Assembly: GCA_019119895.1 (NCBI GenBank)
Contig: DWWD01000024.1
Location: 1-64,000, forward strand
Origin: Candidatus Anaerostipes avistercoris
Lineage (GTDB): Bacteria; Bacillota; Clostridia; Lachnospirales; Lachnospiraceae
Length of the DNA: 64,000 nucleotides
Reading direction: 5' to 3'
Part shown: piece after piece, positions 8,806-17,394 of the stretch
Layout: every line of letters begins with the position of its first letter
How positions within the stretch are numbered: the stretch's first letter is position 1
The notes under the pieces: model-generated
What the model saw: the letters and a program-made list of their open reading frames with translations, nothing else
The model's database searches: none
Told to the model about the DNA's origin: nothing
Program-made: the position numbers and the translations under genes

Positions 8806-8832
8806 AAATCACAGTGAAAAAAACTGTGATTT
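8806..8832. promoter_or_regulatory. Inverted-repeat operator candidate
   Basis: AAATCACAGT, 7 bases, ACTGTGATTT form a perfect dyad. A related half-preserved copy (CACAGT, six A, ATTGTG) is found at 9033-9050 just before the glpA-like gene. Two similar dyads in one divergent region suggest one regulator binding both, possibly of the CRP/FNR or GlpR kind; which one is not clear. Confidence 0.5.
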
Positions 8833-8927
8833 ATTTTGATTAATTCGAATTATTAATTGAAATATAACCCTGATTATTAATATTATATAAATGATTAACA
8901 GAGAATGCAAGTATTTCCGTCAGGGAT

Positions 8928-8959
8928 AAAAAAACCGGAAGAGTCATCCTGTTTTCCGG
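8928..8959 (-). terminator. Minus-strand terminator with no obvious gene in front
   Basis: On the minus strand CCGGAA pairs with TTCCGG and is followed by seven T residues. No minus-strand gene ends here. It could stop antisense transcription from the glp-like operon or end a small RNA. Confidence 0.5.
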
Positions 8960-9104
8960 CAGCGTTAATCAAAATGAGTGATTAATGAAAAATGCTTAAA
9001 AACCGCTTAAAATGGCGGTTTGCAGGGTTTGACACAGTAAAAAAATTGTGATTAGATTAAGTCAGAAAGCAACAAACGCAAGCGAAAACAGGAGGGTAAA
9101 AACA

Positions 9105-10544
9105 GTGTATGATGTAGCAATTATCGGCGCGGGGGTCACAGGCTGTTCTATTGCATATGAACTTGGAAAGTATCAGGTAAAGGCAGTCGTGCTCGAGAAA
9201 GAAAATGATGTATCTGTAGGAACAACCAAAGCAAATAGTGCGATCATCCATGGCGGATATGATCCAAAGCCGGGAACAAAGATGGCTTACTACAATATCC
9301 GTGGAAATCAGTACACGAAGGAATTATGTGAGAAGCTGGACGTACCTTTTAAGCAGATCGGAGCCCTGGTCGTAGCATTCAGCGAAGAGGAAAAGAAAAC
9401 TCTGGAAGAGCTGAAAGAAAGAGGAAACACCAACGGTGTTCCGGATATGGAAATCTGGGATCAGGAAAAGCTGAGAAAGGAAGAGCCAAACATTTCAGAG
9501 AAGGCGCAGGCAGCTCTGTATTCACCGAATGTAGGAATCATAAGTCCCTGGGAATTAGCTATCGCGCTGGCAGAAGTATCTGCTCAGAACGGAGTAGAAT
9601 ACAAACTGAATACGGAAGTAACCGGTATTGAGAAAAAGGATGAAGGATATCAGATCGAAACCAGCCAGGGAATGGTTGAGGCAAAATATATCTGCAACGC
9701 AGCAGGCGTGTTCGCAGACAAAGTAAATGAAATGGTCAATGAAAAGACCTTTGAGATCACACCGAATAAAGGAGAATATTATCTGCTGGATAAGAGCCAG
9801 GGAGATCTTGTGAATCATGTTATTTTCCAATGTCCGAATGAGAATGGAAAAGGCGTCTTAGTGGCTCCGACGGTTCATGGAAACCTGATTGTGGGACCGG
9901 ATTCACAGCCGTCTGCCGGAGATGATGTTTCTACGACGAGACAGGGACTGGATTTTGTCCGTAATACAGCCCTGAAATCTGTGCCTGGCATTAATTTCAG
10001 AGAATCTATCCGAAACTTTGCCGGTGTCAGAGCAAGAACAAAAGAACATGATTTCCAGATTTATGAAGATAAGAAGAATAAAGGCTTTATTAATATCGGC
10101 GGAATGGAATCTCCGGGATTATCTTCTGCTACAGCAGTTGCCCTCGATATTGTAAAGATGCTGGGAGAATCAGGACTTGTCCTGGATGCGAAAGAAGAAA
10201 TCGTAGATGAGAGAAAGATTGCCAGATTCAAAGGATTAAGCCATGAAGAGAGAGCAAAACTGGTTGCTGAAAATCCGGCGTACGGAAAGATTATCTGCCG
10301 ATGTGAAACAGTAACAGAAGGGGAGATCATCAATGCGATCCACCGCCCGATTCCTGCGGTTTCCATTGACGCGGTCAAGAGAAGATGCAACGCAGGAATG
10401 GGAAGATGCCAGGGTGGTTTCTGCGGACCTAGAGTACAGGAAATCATCGCAAGAGAGTTAAATATTCCACTGGAGGAAGTTCCTCAGGATCGAAAGGGAA
10501 CAGATATTATTACAGGAGAAACCAAGGACGGAGGTGCCAGATAA
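9105..10544 (+). CDS. GlpA-like FAD-dependent dehydrogenase
   Basis: 479 residues from a GTG start. The N-terminus VYDVAIIGAGVTGCSIAYEL is an FAD-binding Rossmann motif, followed by a DAO-type catalytic fold. The last about 90 residues form a BFD-like [2Fe-2S] domain with CRCETVTEGEI and CNAGMGRCQGGFCGPRV. This is the anaerobic glycerol-3-phosphate dehydrogenase class (GlpA type), which passes electrons to a partner flavoprotein. The GTG is chosen because AGGAGG lies 9 bases upstream, 19 codons inside the ORF-track start. It is first of a four-gene operon. No glycerol kinase or facilitator is in the window, so the true substrate is inferred, not shown. Confidence 0.88.
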   Translation: MYDVAIIGAGVTGCSIAYELGKYQVKAVVLEKENDVSVGTTKANSAIIHGGYDPKPGTKMAYYNIRGNQYTKELCEKLDVPFKQIGALVVAFSEEEKKTLEELKERGNTNGVPDMEIWDQEKLRKEEPNISEKAQAALYSPNVGIISPWELAIALAEVSAQNGVEYKLNTEVTGIEKKDEGYQIETSQGMVEAKYICNAAGVFADKVNEMVNEKTFEITPNKGEYYLLDKSQGDLVNHVIFQCPNENGKGVLVAPTVHGNLIVGPDSQPSAGDDVSTTRQGLDFVRNTALKSVPGINFRESIRNFAGVRARTKEHDFQIYEDKKNKGFINIGGMESPGLSSATAVALDIVKMLGESGLVLDAKEEIVDERKIARFKGLSHEERAKLVAENPAYGKIICRCETVTEGEIINAIHRPIPAVSIDAVKRRCNAGMGRCQGGFCGPRVQEIIARELNIPLEEVPQDRKGTDIITGETKDGGAR

Positions 10545-11809
10545 TGAAATATGATGTAATTGTAGTCGGCGGAGGTCCTGCGGGATTAGCGGCAGCAGTA
10601 GAAGCCAATAAAAACGGTGCGGAAAAAGTACTGGTCGTGGAACGTGATCAGGAACTGGGAGGAATCTTAAATCAGTGTATTCATAATGGATTCGGACTCC
10701 ACTATTTCAAGGAAGAATTAACAGGTCCTGAATATGCAGGAAAATTTATCGATATGCTGGAGCAGACCAATATCGAGGTTATGCTGGATACAATGGTACT
10801 TGATGTGGACGAAACAGAAAAGTGCGTTCATGCCATGAACAAAAAGAACGGATATATGAAACTGGAGGCAAAGGCCATTATCCTGAATATGGGATGCCGT
10901 GAGAGAACCAGAGGAGCCATCGCCATTCCGGGAGACCGTCCGGCAGGAGTTTTTACAGCCGGAGCTGCCCAGAGATATGTAAATATTGAAGGATATATGG
11001 TAGGAAAGAAAGTCCTGATCCTCGGATCCGGAGATATCGGACTGATCATGGCAAGACGAATGAGCCTGGAAGGCGCCAAAGTCGTTGGATGTGTAGAACT
11101 CTGTCCATACTCCAACGGACTGACACGTAATATCGTCCAGTGTCTGGAAGACTACGATATTCCGCTGTACCTGTCTCATACGATCACAGACATCCAGGGG
11201 GACAAACGAGTTGAAAAAGTGATTGTTCAGAAAGTAGATGAAAACAATCAGCCGATTCCGGGAACAGAGATTGAATTTGATGTAGATACCGTTCTTTTAT
11301 CTGTAGGACTGATTCCGGAAAATGAGCTGACAAGATCTGCAGGAATCGAAATGGATCCGGCAACCAGCGGTCCGGTCGTATATGAAAATATGGAGACGTC
11401 TGCAGAAGGAATCTTCGCCAGCGGAAATGTAGTCCATGTGCATGACCTGGTGGACTTCGTTACGGCAGAAAGCCAGAAGGCCGGAAAGAGCGCTGCTGAA
11501 TATGTAAAAAATGGGGAAACAGAAGATCAGACCTGTATTGCCGTTAAAAATGGAGACGGAGTCAATGGTATTGTGCCGCAGAAAGTACGTCCATCCAATG
11601 TGGATAAGATGGTGGAAGTTATGTTCCGCGCCCGCAACGTCTATAAAGATGTGCAGATCAAAGTAAAATCTGACGGAAAAGAACTGGCTTCTTTCAAACG
11701 GGAACATATGGCTCCGGGCGAAATGGAAAAAATCGTGATTCCGAAAGCATTTTTAGATAAAGTGGAAAATGGTGAGATTACCGTGTCAGTAGAAAAGGTA
11801 GGTGCATAA
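10544..11809 (+). CDS. FAD/NAD-dependent oxidoreductase, GlpA partner
   Basis: 421 residues. It has an N-terminal FAD motif (VIVVGGGPAGLAAAVEA) and an internal NAD motif (VLILGSGDIGLIMARRM near residue 165), as in pyridine nucleotide-disulfide oxidoreductases without the redox disulfide. Its start codon shares a base with the glpA-like stop (TAATG), so translation is coupled. Together with the neighbouring DUF1667 protein it is the usual Clostridia partner set of GlpA, probably moving electrons from the substrate flavin to NAD(P) or another carrier. Confidence 0.86.
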   Translation: MKYDVIVVGGGPAGLAAAVEANKNGAEKVLVVERDQELGGILNQCIHNGFGLHYFKEELTGPEYAGKFIDMLEQTNIEVMLDTMVLDVDETEKCVHAMNKKNGYMKLEAKAIILNMGCRERTRGAIAIPGDRPAGVFTAGAAQRYVNIEGYMVGKKVLILGSGDIGLIMARRMSLEGAKVVGCVELCPYSNGLTRNIVQCLEDYDIPLYLSHTITDIQGDKRVEKVIVQKVDENNQPIPGTEIEFDVDTVLLSVGLIPENELTRSAGIEMDPATSGPVVYENMETSAEGIFASGNVVHVHDLVDFVTAESQKAGKSAAEYVKNGETEDQTCIAVKNGDGVNGIVPQKVRPSNVDKMVEVMFRARNVYKDVQIKVKSDGKELASFKREHMAPGEMEKIVIPKAFLDKVENGEITVSVEKVGA

Positions 11810-11810
11810 C

Positions 11811-12161
11811 ATGACAGAGTTAATTTGTATCGTATGTCCGAAAGGATGCCATCTGAAAGTAGACGAAGAAAATGGATATAAAGTAACCGGAAACGGATGC
11901 CCGAGAGGAGCAGCTTATGGAGAGAAGGAACTGGTAAATCCGACCAGAGTCATCACTTCCACCGTAAAAATTGAAGCAAAAACAGCCAGAAGGGTGCCGG
12001 TAAAAACAGCCGGAGACATTCCAAAGGGCAGAATTTATGATATTATGGAAGAGTTGGATAAGGTAACTGTCAAGGCGCCGGTACAAATCGGTGACGTGGT
12101 AATCCCGGATGTACTGGGTCTTGGTGTGGATATCGTTGCCTGCAAGAAGGTAACAGAATAA
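11811..12161 (+). CDS. DUF1667 family protein (cysteine-rich GlpA partner)
   Basis: 116 residues with an N-terminal cysteine cluster CIVCPKGC and a later GCPRG, which suggests an iron-sulfur or metal site. It is a DUF1667 protein, a family found next to GlpA-like and FAD oxidoreductase genes in anaerobic Firmicutes. It is likely a third subunit of the dehydrogenase complex. The ATG 2 bases after the upstream stop is used, rather than the in-frame start 3 codons earlier, because the conserved family sequence starts here. Confidence 0.85.
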   Translation: MTELICIVCPKGCHLKVDEENGYKVTGNGCPRGAAYGEKELVNPTRVITSTVKIEAKTARRVPVKTAGDIPKGRIYDIMEELDKVTVKAPVQIGDVVIPDVLGLGVDIVACKKVTE

Positions 12162-12184
12162 CTTTAAATTCAGGAGGAAAAGAA

Positions 12185-13231
12185 ATGAGCGTTATAACAT
12201 TTGTATGTGCAGGTCAGATGAACTCTGCAATCACATTCCCGGCATTTGAAAACGGACATGAAGTACGTCTGGTAGGATCCCCTCTGGACAGAGATATTAT
12301 CGATGGATTAAGGAAAGACAATTTCCATATTACATTGAAGAGAACCTTACATGACGGCATCAAATATTATCAGATCGAAGAACTGGAAGAGGCACTGGAA
12401 GGAGCAGATCTTATCCTGGGCGGAGTCAGCAGCTTCGGACTGGACTGGTTCTGTGACGAAATTCTGCCGGTACTTCCGGAGGATGTCCCTCTGCTTACGG
12501 TAACAAAAGGTATGGTTGATTTAGATGATGGAACTCTGGTTCCTTATCCTCATATTTTTGCCCAGAGACAGCCGGAAGGAAAACACATTAACTTTAATGC
12601 CATCGGTGGACCGTGCACCAGCTATGAGCTGGCAGACCACGATGACAGCCACGTGGCTTTCTGCGGAAATGATATGGAAACTTTGAAATATATCAAATCT
12701 CTGCTGGCAACAGATTACTATCACATCAGCCTTTCTACGGACGTGGTCGGAGTTGAGTGCGCAGTCGCAATGAAGAATGCATACGCACTGGGCGTTTCTC
12801 TTGCTGTAGGTCTGGCAGAGAAGAGAGACGGCAAGATTGGAGCCGTTCATTACAATTCTCAGGCAGCATTGTTCGGACAGGGTGTGAAAGAAATGATCCA
12901 TCTGCTGGAACTGATCCACGGAGGACCGGAAAATATCATTCACGGAGCCGGAGATTTATACGTAACCGTATTCGGAGGACGTACACGTAAGATCGGTACT
13001 CTGCTTGGACGCGGCCTTACCTTTGATCAGGCGATGGAAGAACTGCAGGGCGTAACGCTGGAATCTATCGTAATTGCCACACGTACAGCACGGGCTGTCC
13101 GCAAACTGGCAGAGAGAGGCGTTGTTTCACTGGATGATTTCCCACTGCTGATGCACGTAGACGCGATCATCAACGAAGGTGCGGAAGTAAACATCCCATG
13201 GGAAAAATTCACAACGATCGTAGAGAAATAG
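12185..13231 (+). CDS. GpsA-like NAD(P)-dependent glycerol-3-phosphate dehydrogenase family protein
   Basis: 348 residues. The N-terminal nucleotide loop reads FVCAGQMNSAITFPA, where standard GpsA has GxGxxG. The late block GVECAVAMKNAYALGVSLAVG carries the catalytic-lysine region of the family, and GAGDLYVTVFGGRTRKIGTLLG matches the GpsA substrate-domain signature. It follows the DUF1667 gene by 23 bases with AGGAGG in front. It would interconvert a ketose phosphate such as DHAP and the polyol phosphate. Having both a GlpA-like and a GpsA-like enzyme in one operon is unusual and may mean a substrate other than glycerol 3-phosphate. Confidence 0.8.
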   Translation: MSVITFVCAGQMNSAITFPAFENGHEVRLVGSPLDRDIIDGLRKDNFHITLKRTLHDGIKYYQIEELEEALEGADLILGGVSSFGLDWFCDEILPVLPEDVPLLTVTKGMVDLDDGTLVPYPHIFAQRQPEGKHINFNAIGGPCTSYELADHDDSHVAFCGNDMETLKYIKSLLATDYYHISLSTDVVGVECAVAMKNAYALGVSLAVGLAEKRDGKIGAVHYNSQAALFGQGVKEMIHLLELIHGGPENIIHGAGDLYVTVFGGRTRKIGTLLGRGLTFDQAMEELQGVTLESIVIATRTARAVRKLAERGVVSLDDFPLLMHVDAIINEGAEVNIPWEKFTTIVEK

Positions 13232-13263
13232 GATCCTGAATAAGTTATTATAAAACAGCATGA

Positions 13264-13309
13264 GAGAACTCTTCTGACGGACAAAGAAGTCCGAAGGAGA
13301 GTTCTTTCT
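13264..13309 (+). terminator. Terminator of the glp-like operon
   Basis: AGAGAACTCTTCTGACGGAC pairs with GTCCGAAGGAGAGTTCT across a 6-base loop and runs into TTCT. The stem is long, with small internal mismatches. Confidence 0.75.
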
Positions 13310-13396
13310 GCGTGTTAAGAAAGAAAAAGCATTTGTTTTGATTTTGGAATGTGCCGTATACTTTGCATAAAAGAACGGAGACAGGAGGCTGGCACT

Positions 13397-14548
13397 ATGA
13401 GACTGATTGAGATTTACCATAAACTGAAAGATCAATTTCCTGTCCGGCTGCTGACCGGATCAGCCGGAACACTCAAACGGGTGCGGTGGATCCATATGAT
13501 CGAAGATCTGGAGGCAGCAGGATTTATCAATGGAAATGAACTGATTTTTACGACGGGAATTGCAGGCCGGGGAGAATCCTGGCTCTTGAAACTGGTACAG
13601 AGATTACATGAAAATCATGCCGGCGGACTTGTGGTCAATACCGGACCGCATATCAGAGAGATACCGGAAGCGGTAAAGAAGTACGGAGAAGAACATGATT
13701 TTGTATTGATGGAAATGCCGTGGGACGTGCATCTGGTGGATGTGTTCAAATATATATCCGGACTTTTGCTGGATCAGGAAAAACGAAGAGCAGGGATTGT
13801 CAGTGCCATGAAAGATGCCGTCTTTTATCCCGGCGGCAGCAAAGGATACAGAGAAGAGCTGAAACGGTATGGATACGATACAGAAAAAAGTTTTTGCCCG
13901 GTCATTGCAGAACTGCCGGAAATTTCAGAGAAAGACAGGGAAGAAACGGCGGATTATCTGGAAGATATGCTGTCCTTTTATTTCAGAAAAATCACAGTAT
14001 TTAAGTTTAACCAGTATATTATTATGGTTTTATATGACAGCGGTCAGGAAGAAACGGCGGACTGCTGTCAGAAAGTAAAAGAATATGAAAACAGCCGGGA
14101 ACTGCTTCAGATTGAGGGAATGGCATCAGGGCCGAACCGGGAAGGAATCGAGCACCTTTCTCAAAGTTATCAGGCGGCAGAACGGCTGCTGGGACTGGGG
14201 AAAAGGAGGCAGCAGAAAGTGCTGCTTTATGATGACATGGGTGTGTATCAGATGCTGCTGACACACCCGGATAAAGAAACCCTGAAAATATACGCAGAGC
14301 ACATGCTGGGGGCTCTGATGGAATATGATGCCCGGCATAAAACAGATTATATGAGAATTCTGCGGTATTATCTGGAAACTGACGGAAGCGTTCAGGAAAC
14401 TGCCAGAGTACTGAATTATCACAGGAATACTATTAATCACAGGATGCAGAATATTCGTCAGATCCTTGGGAAGGAAAAGATTTCCGGCCGAGACAAAGCA
14501 GAGCTGCTCCTGGCCATAGCTGCCGCAGAAACAGAGGGATTGTGCTGA
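13397..14548 (+). CDS. PucR-family transcriptional regulator (cassette 1)
   Basis: 383 residues. The N-terminal PucR sensory domain (residues 1-125, with NELIFTTGI) is followed by a middle GGDEF-like linker region and a C-terminal helix-turn-helix of the PucR/CdaR type (SVQETARVLNYHRNTINHRM). The start is placed 16 codons inside the ORF-track call, at the ATG behind ACAGGAGG. It heads the first of two matching cassettes of regulator, aminotransferase and Fe-dependent dehydrogenase, and should control the aminotransferase promoter directly downstream. PucR-type proteins commonly sense nitrogen-rich substrates. Confidence 0.87.
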   Translation: MRLIEIYHKLKDQFPVRLLTGSAGTLKRVRWIHMIEDLEAAGFINGNELIFTTGIAGRGESWLLKLVQRLHENHAGGLVVNTGPHIREIPEAVKKYGEEHDFVLMEMPWDVHLVDVFKYISGLLLDQEKRRAGIVSAMKDAVFYPGGSKGYREELKRYGYDTEKSFCPVIAELPEISEKDREETADYLEDMLSFYFRKITVFKFNQYIIMVLYDSGQEETADCCQKVKEYENSRELLQIEGMASGPNREGIEHLSQSYQAAERLLGLGKRRQQKVLLYDDMGVYQMLLTHPDKETLKIYAEHMLGALMEYDARHKTDYMRILRYYLETDGSVQETARVLNYHRNTINHRMQNIRQILGKEKISGRDKAELLLAIAAAETEGLC

Positions 14549-14587
14549 CTGCACAAAATTCGAAGAAGAATGAGGGCTTTTCTGTTC

Positions 14588-14636
14588 TTGTGAAAGGGTT
14601 TTCTGTTGTTATACTTGAAACTACAGAACAACAGAA
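14588..14636 (+). promoter_or_regulatory. Promoter and 10-bp dyad upstream of aminotransferase 1
   Basis: TTGTGA, 16 bases, TATACT form a reasonable promoter (14588-14615). A perfect 10-bp inverted repeat, TTCTGTTGTT with AACAACAGAA (14601-14636), brackets the -10 box and ends next to the AAGGAGG ribosome site. It is a candidate operator for the PucR protein encoded just upstream. Confidence 0.55.
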
Positions 14637-14650
14637 GGAGGAACTTTGTG

Positions 14651-15976
14651 ATGAATGGAAAAGAAATCATTGAAAAACATTTGAAATATAATCTGCAGTC
14701 CTGGTCTGCCCAGGGCGGACTGCGGCCGAAGGCAATTGAGAAGGCCGACAATATTTATCTGTGGGATTACGATGGAAACCGTTATACGGATATGTCAGCC
14801 CAGCTGGTCAATATGAACCTGGGTCACAGAAACGGGGAAATTGGCGAGGCAATCAAGAAACAGGTGGATCAGTTCTGTTTTATGGCGCCTAGTTATGCCG
14901 TGGAAAGCCGTTCCCTGCTGGCAGAGAAAATCATCGGACTGCTGCCGGAAAACATGGGAAAAGTATTTTTTACCAATGCCGGCGCGGATGCCAATGAAAA
15001 TGCCATTAAAATGGCACGGATGTATACAGGGAGGAATAAGGTGATGAGCCGTTACCGCAGCTATCACGGTTCTTCTTTTGGCGCGGGAAATCTTACCGGG
15101 GAGCCGAGACGGTTTCCGCTGGAACCGGGAATTCCGGGATTTATTAAATTTTTTGATCCGTATGTATACAGAGAAAAAATATCATTTGGCAGTGAAGAAG
15201 AAGCGGGAGCATATTATGTGGAGAAACTGAGAGAACAGATTTTGTACGAGGGCGCGGACAGCATCGCGGCTATTGTTATGGAAACGATTACAGGATCCAA
15301 CGGCGTCATCATCCCGCCGAAAAATTATCTGCCGGGCGTCCGGAAACTGTGCGATGAGTATGGGATCATGATGATCTGCGATGAGGTCATGGCAGGGTTC
15401 GGAAGAACCGGTAAAATGTTTGCCTTTGAAAACTTTGATGTGAAGCCGGATATTGTTTCCTTTGCCAAGGGAGTGACATGCGGCTATGTACAGCTGGGCG
15501 GAGTCGCCGTGAGCAAAGAAATTGCAGCCTATTTTGATGATCATGTTCTTTCCTGCGGTCTGACGTACAGCGGACATCCGCTGGCATGCGCGGCGGGCAA
15601 TGCCTGTGTGGATTATTATGCCAAACATCATGTGCTGGACAATGTGCGGCAGACAGGCGCGGTTCTGGGCGAGATTTTGGAAGATTTGAAAGAAAAATAT
15701 CCGATTGTCGGAGATGTGCGCTATATTGGTCTCTTTTCAGCTATTGAACTGGTAAAAGACCGGGAGACGAAAGAGCCTCTGGTGCCGTATGGAAAAGATC
15801 CGGAAGGAAAGATGGGGCAGATCATAGGAATGCTGGAAGAAAGAGGTTTTATGACCTATTCTCATGAGAACATGATTCTGATCGCACCGCCGCTGATCAT
15901 CACCGAAGAACAGCTGCGGGAAGAAATGGCGAAAATGGACGAAGTACTGAATATTGCAGATCAGACAATGCGGTAA
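14651..15976 (+). CDS. Class III aminotransferase, taurine-transaminase type (cassette 1)
   Basis: 441 residues of the PLP-dependent omega-aminotransferase fold. Seen are the motif FFTNAGADANENAIKMA, the cofactor aspartate in MMICDEVMAGFGRTG, and the PLP lysine in SFAKGVTCGYV. It resembles taurine:2-oxoglutarate/pyruvate aminotransferases. It would move the amino group of an omega-amino acid, for example taurine, hypotaurine or homotaurine, to a keto acid and leave an aldehyde, which the next gene's dehydrogenase can reduce. GTG at 14648 is an alternative start 7 bases behind AAGGAGG. It is a diverged paralogue of 22826..24163. The substrate assignment rests on the transporter context. Confidence 0.82.
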   Translation: MNGKEIIEKHLKYNLQSWSAQGGLRPKAIEKADNIYLWDYDGNRYTDMSAQLVNMNLGHRNGEIGEAIKKQVDQFCFMAPSYAVESRSLLAEKIIGLLPENMGKVFFTNAGADANENAIKMARMYTGRNKVMSRYRSYHGSSFGAGNLTGEPRRFPLEPGIPGFIKFFDPYVYREKISFGSEEEAGAYYVEKLREQILYEGADSIAAIVMETITGSNGVIIPPKNYLPGVRKLCDEYGIMMICDEVMAGFGRTGKMFAFENFDVKPDIVSFAKGVTCGYVQLGGVAVSKEIAAYFDDHVLSCGLTYSGHPLACAAGNACVDYYAKHHVLDNVRQTGAVLGEILEDLKEKYPIVGDVRYIGLFSAIELVKDRETKEPLVPYGKDPEGKMGQIIGMLEERGFMTYSHENMILIAPPLIITEEQLREEMAKMDEVLNIADQTMR

Positions 15977-15987
15977 GGAGGGAGCAT

Positions 15988-17145
15988 ATGGCAGATCAGT
16001 TTTTTACGCCGCCTAAAATTATAATGGGAGAAAATGCCCTGGAGGCAGCAGGAGATCATATCCGCACCATGGGAAGAAAGGCGCTGATTGTCTGCGGCCC
16101 TGTGGTGAAAAAAATCGGCATAGCAGGCAAAGTGGCGGCAGTACTCGAAAAATATGATATTTCTTATGTGATATTTGCCGGGATTACAGATGAACCGACA
16201 GATCAGATGGTTGAGGAAGGAACAAAAATATATTTGGAGCAGAACTGCGATTTTCTGATCGGTGCAGGCGGAGGAAGCCCTCTGGATGCGGTAAAGGCCA
16301 TCGGACTGAAAGCCGTATGCGGCGGTAAAATGTCCGATTATATGGGAGTTTCCGTCACCGGAAAACTTCCACCTGTGGCGGTAATCCCGACAACAGCGGG
16401 AACCGGATCAGAAGCGACCCAGTTTACCATTATTACGGATACGAAAAACAATGTGAAAATGCTGCTGAAAGGAGAATCCTTCATGCCGGATCTGGCTGTA
16501 ATCGACCCGGCGTATACGATGACGGCACCTCCGGGGGTTACTGCGGCAACCGGCCTGGATGCTCTGACACACGCAATAGAGGCTTATACCTCCAGAAAAG
16601 CTCAGCCGCTGACAGATATTTTCGCAGTTTCCGCTGTCCGGAGAATTTTTGCAAATCTTCCGGCGGCCTGTGAGGATGGAAGCAACCTGGACGCAAGGAA
16701 GGAGATGTCCCTGGCGGCTCTGGAAGCAGGAATCGCATTTAATAATTCATCTGTGACTATTGTCCACGGAATGAGCCGCCCCATCGGAGCTTTGTTCCAT
16801 GTGCCTCATGGAACATCCAATGCGATGCTTCTGTATCCATGTCTGAACTATGTGATGGATGGCGCAGCTGAGCGGTTTGCGGATCTTGGGAGGGCCGTAC
16901 AGGCCGCGGGAGCAGAAGATGATGACAGTACGGCAGCCGGAAAGTTTATCGACGCTGTTCGAAAACTGTGTGACCGGTGCGAAATCGGGAAACCGGAAGA
17001 TTATGGAATTGACCGGGAGACGTTTTTGGGCGCTGTGGATAAGATGGCGGAGGATGCGGAGACAAGCGGAAGCCCTTCTAATACCAGGAAAAAAATACGC
17101 AAAGAAGATATGATAAAAATATACCGCTCCCTGTGGGAGGCATAG
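15988..17145 (+). CDS. Iron-type (group III) alcohol dehydrogenase (cassette 1)
   Basis: 385 residues. It has the NAD-binding GAGGGSPLDAVKA, then PTTAGTGSEAT, and the metal-binding histidines in TGLDALTHAIEAYTS and the FHVPHGTSNAMLL loop. It starts 12 bases after the aminotransferase behind AAGGAGGG, so the two are coupled in one operon. In sulfonate-metabolising anaerobes such enzymes reduce sulfoacetaldehyde to isethionate (SarD/TauF type), and the context here supports that or a homologous aldehyde. It could also act on 3-sulfopropanal or succinate semialdehyde. Confidence 0.82.
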   Translation: MADQFFTPPKIIMGENALEAAGDHIRTMGRKALIVCGPVVKKIGIAGKVAAVLEKYDISYVIFAGITDEPTDQMVEEGTKIYLEQNCDFLIGAGGGSPLDAVKAIGLKAVCGGKMSDYMGVSVTGKLPPVAVIPTTAGTGSEATQFTIITDTKNNVKMLLKGESFMPDLAVIDPAYTMTAPPGVTAATGLDALTHAIEAYTSRKAQPLTDIFAVSAVRRIFANLPAACEDGSNLDARKEMSLAALEAGIAFNNSSVTIVHGMSRPIGALFHVPHGTSNAMLLYPCLNYVMDGAAERFADLGRAVQAAGAEDDDSTAAGKFIDAVRKLCDRCEIGKPEDYGIDRETFLGAVDKMAEDAETSGSPSNTRKKIRKEDMIKIYRSLWEA

Positions 17146-17165
17146 AGAAGTATGCAGACAAAACG

Positions 17166-17195
17166 GCTTCAGCACAATAATAAATGTGCTGAAGC
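17166..17195 (+). terminator. Hairpin closing cassette 1
   Basis: A perfect 11-bp stem, GCTTCAGCACA with TGTGCTGAAGC, has an 8-base loop 20 bases after the dehydrogenase stop. Only a weak T-rich tail (CCTTGCCTTATTTT) follows, so termination may be partial. Confidence 0.6.
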
Positions 17196-17198
17196 ACC

Positions 17199-17226
17199 TT
17201 GCCTTATTTTGGGAAACGGTTATAAT
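17199..17226 (+). promoter_or_regulatory. Promoter candidate for the P-II/transporter operon
   Basis: TTGCCT, 16 bases, TATAAT. The transcript would start near 17233, upstream of an early terminator (17263-17294), giving a leader of about 160 bases before the first P-II gene. Confidence 0.55.
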
Positions 17227-17262
17227 AAGACCTAAATTCATTACAAACAATATGAATCAGAC

Positions 17263-17294
17263 AAAGGCGTCAGCAAACCAGCTGGCGCCTTTTC
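17263..17294 (+). terminator. Leader terminator / attenuator candidate before the P-II genes
   Basis: AAGGCGTCAGC pairs with GCTGGCGCCTT (one G-T) over a 6-base loop and leads into TTTTCT. It lies between the likely promoter at 17199 and the first gene at 17395. It may attenuate the P-II/transporter operon or simply be a second terminator of the upstream cassette. Confidence 0.6.
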
Positions 17295-17394
17295 TGCATT
17301 GAGGGATTTTGATCGAAGGGAAAACAGGATGCTGTTATATATGTATGCAATGTACATGTATCGACTTTATCGTCAAGTGAAAGGAGGATGGAAC

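Larger units (their letters stand above)
8731..9104. other. Divergent regulatory region between lacI-like and glpA-like genes
   Basis: A 374-base AT-rich region with no credible gene. It holds a 10-bp inverted repeat (8806-8832), a hairpin with seven T residues on the minus strand (8928-8959), a hairpin AAACCGC/GCGGTTT (8999-9021), and a second copy of the CACAGT..TTGTG motif (9033-9050) close to the glpA-like start. Promoters for both directions must lie here, but none is clear enough to place. Confidence 0.6.
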
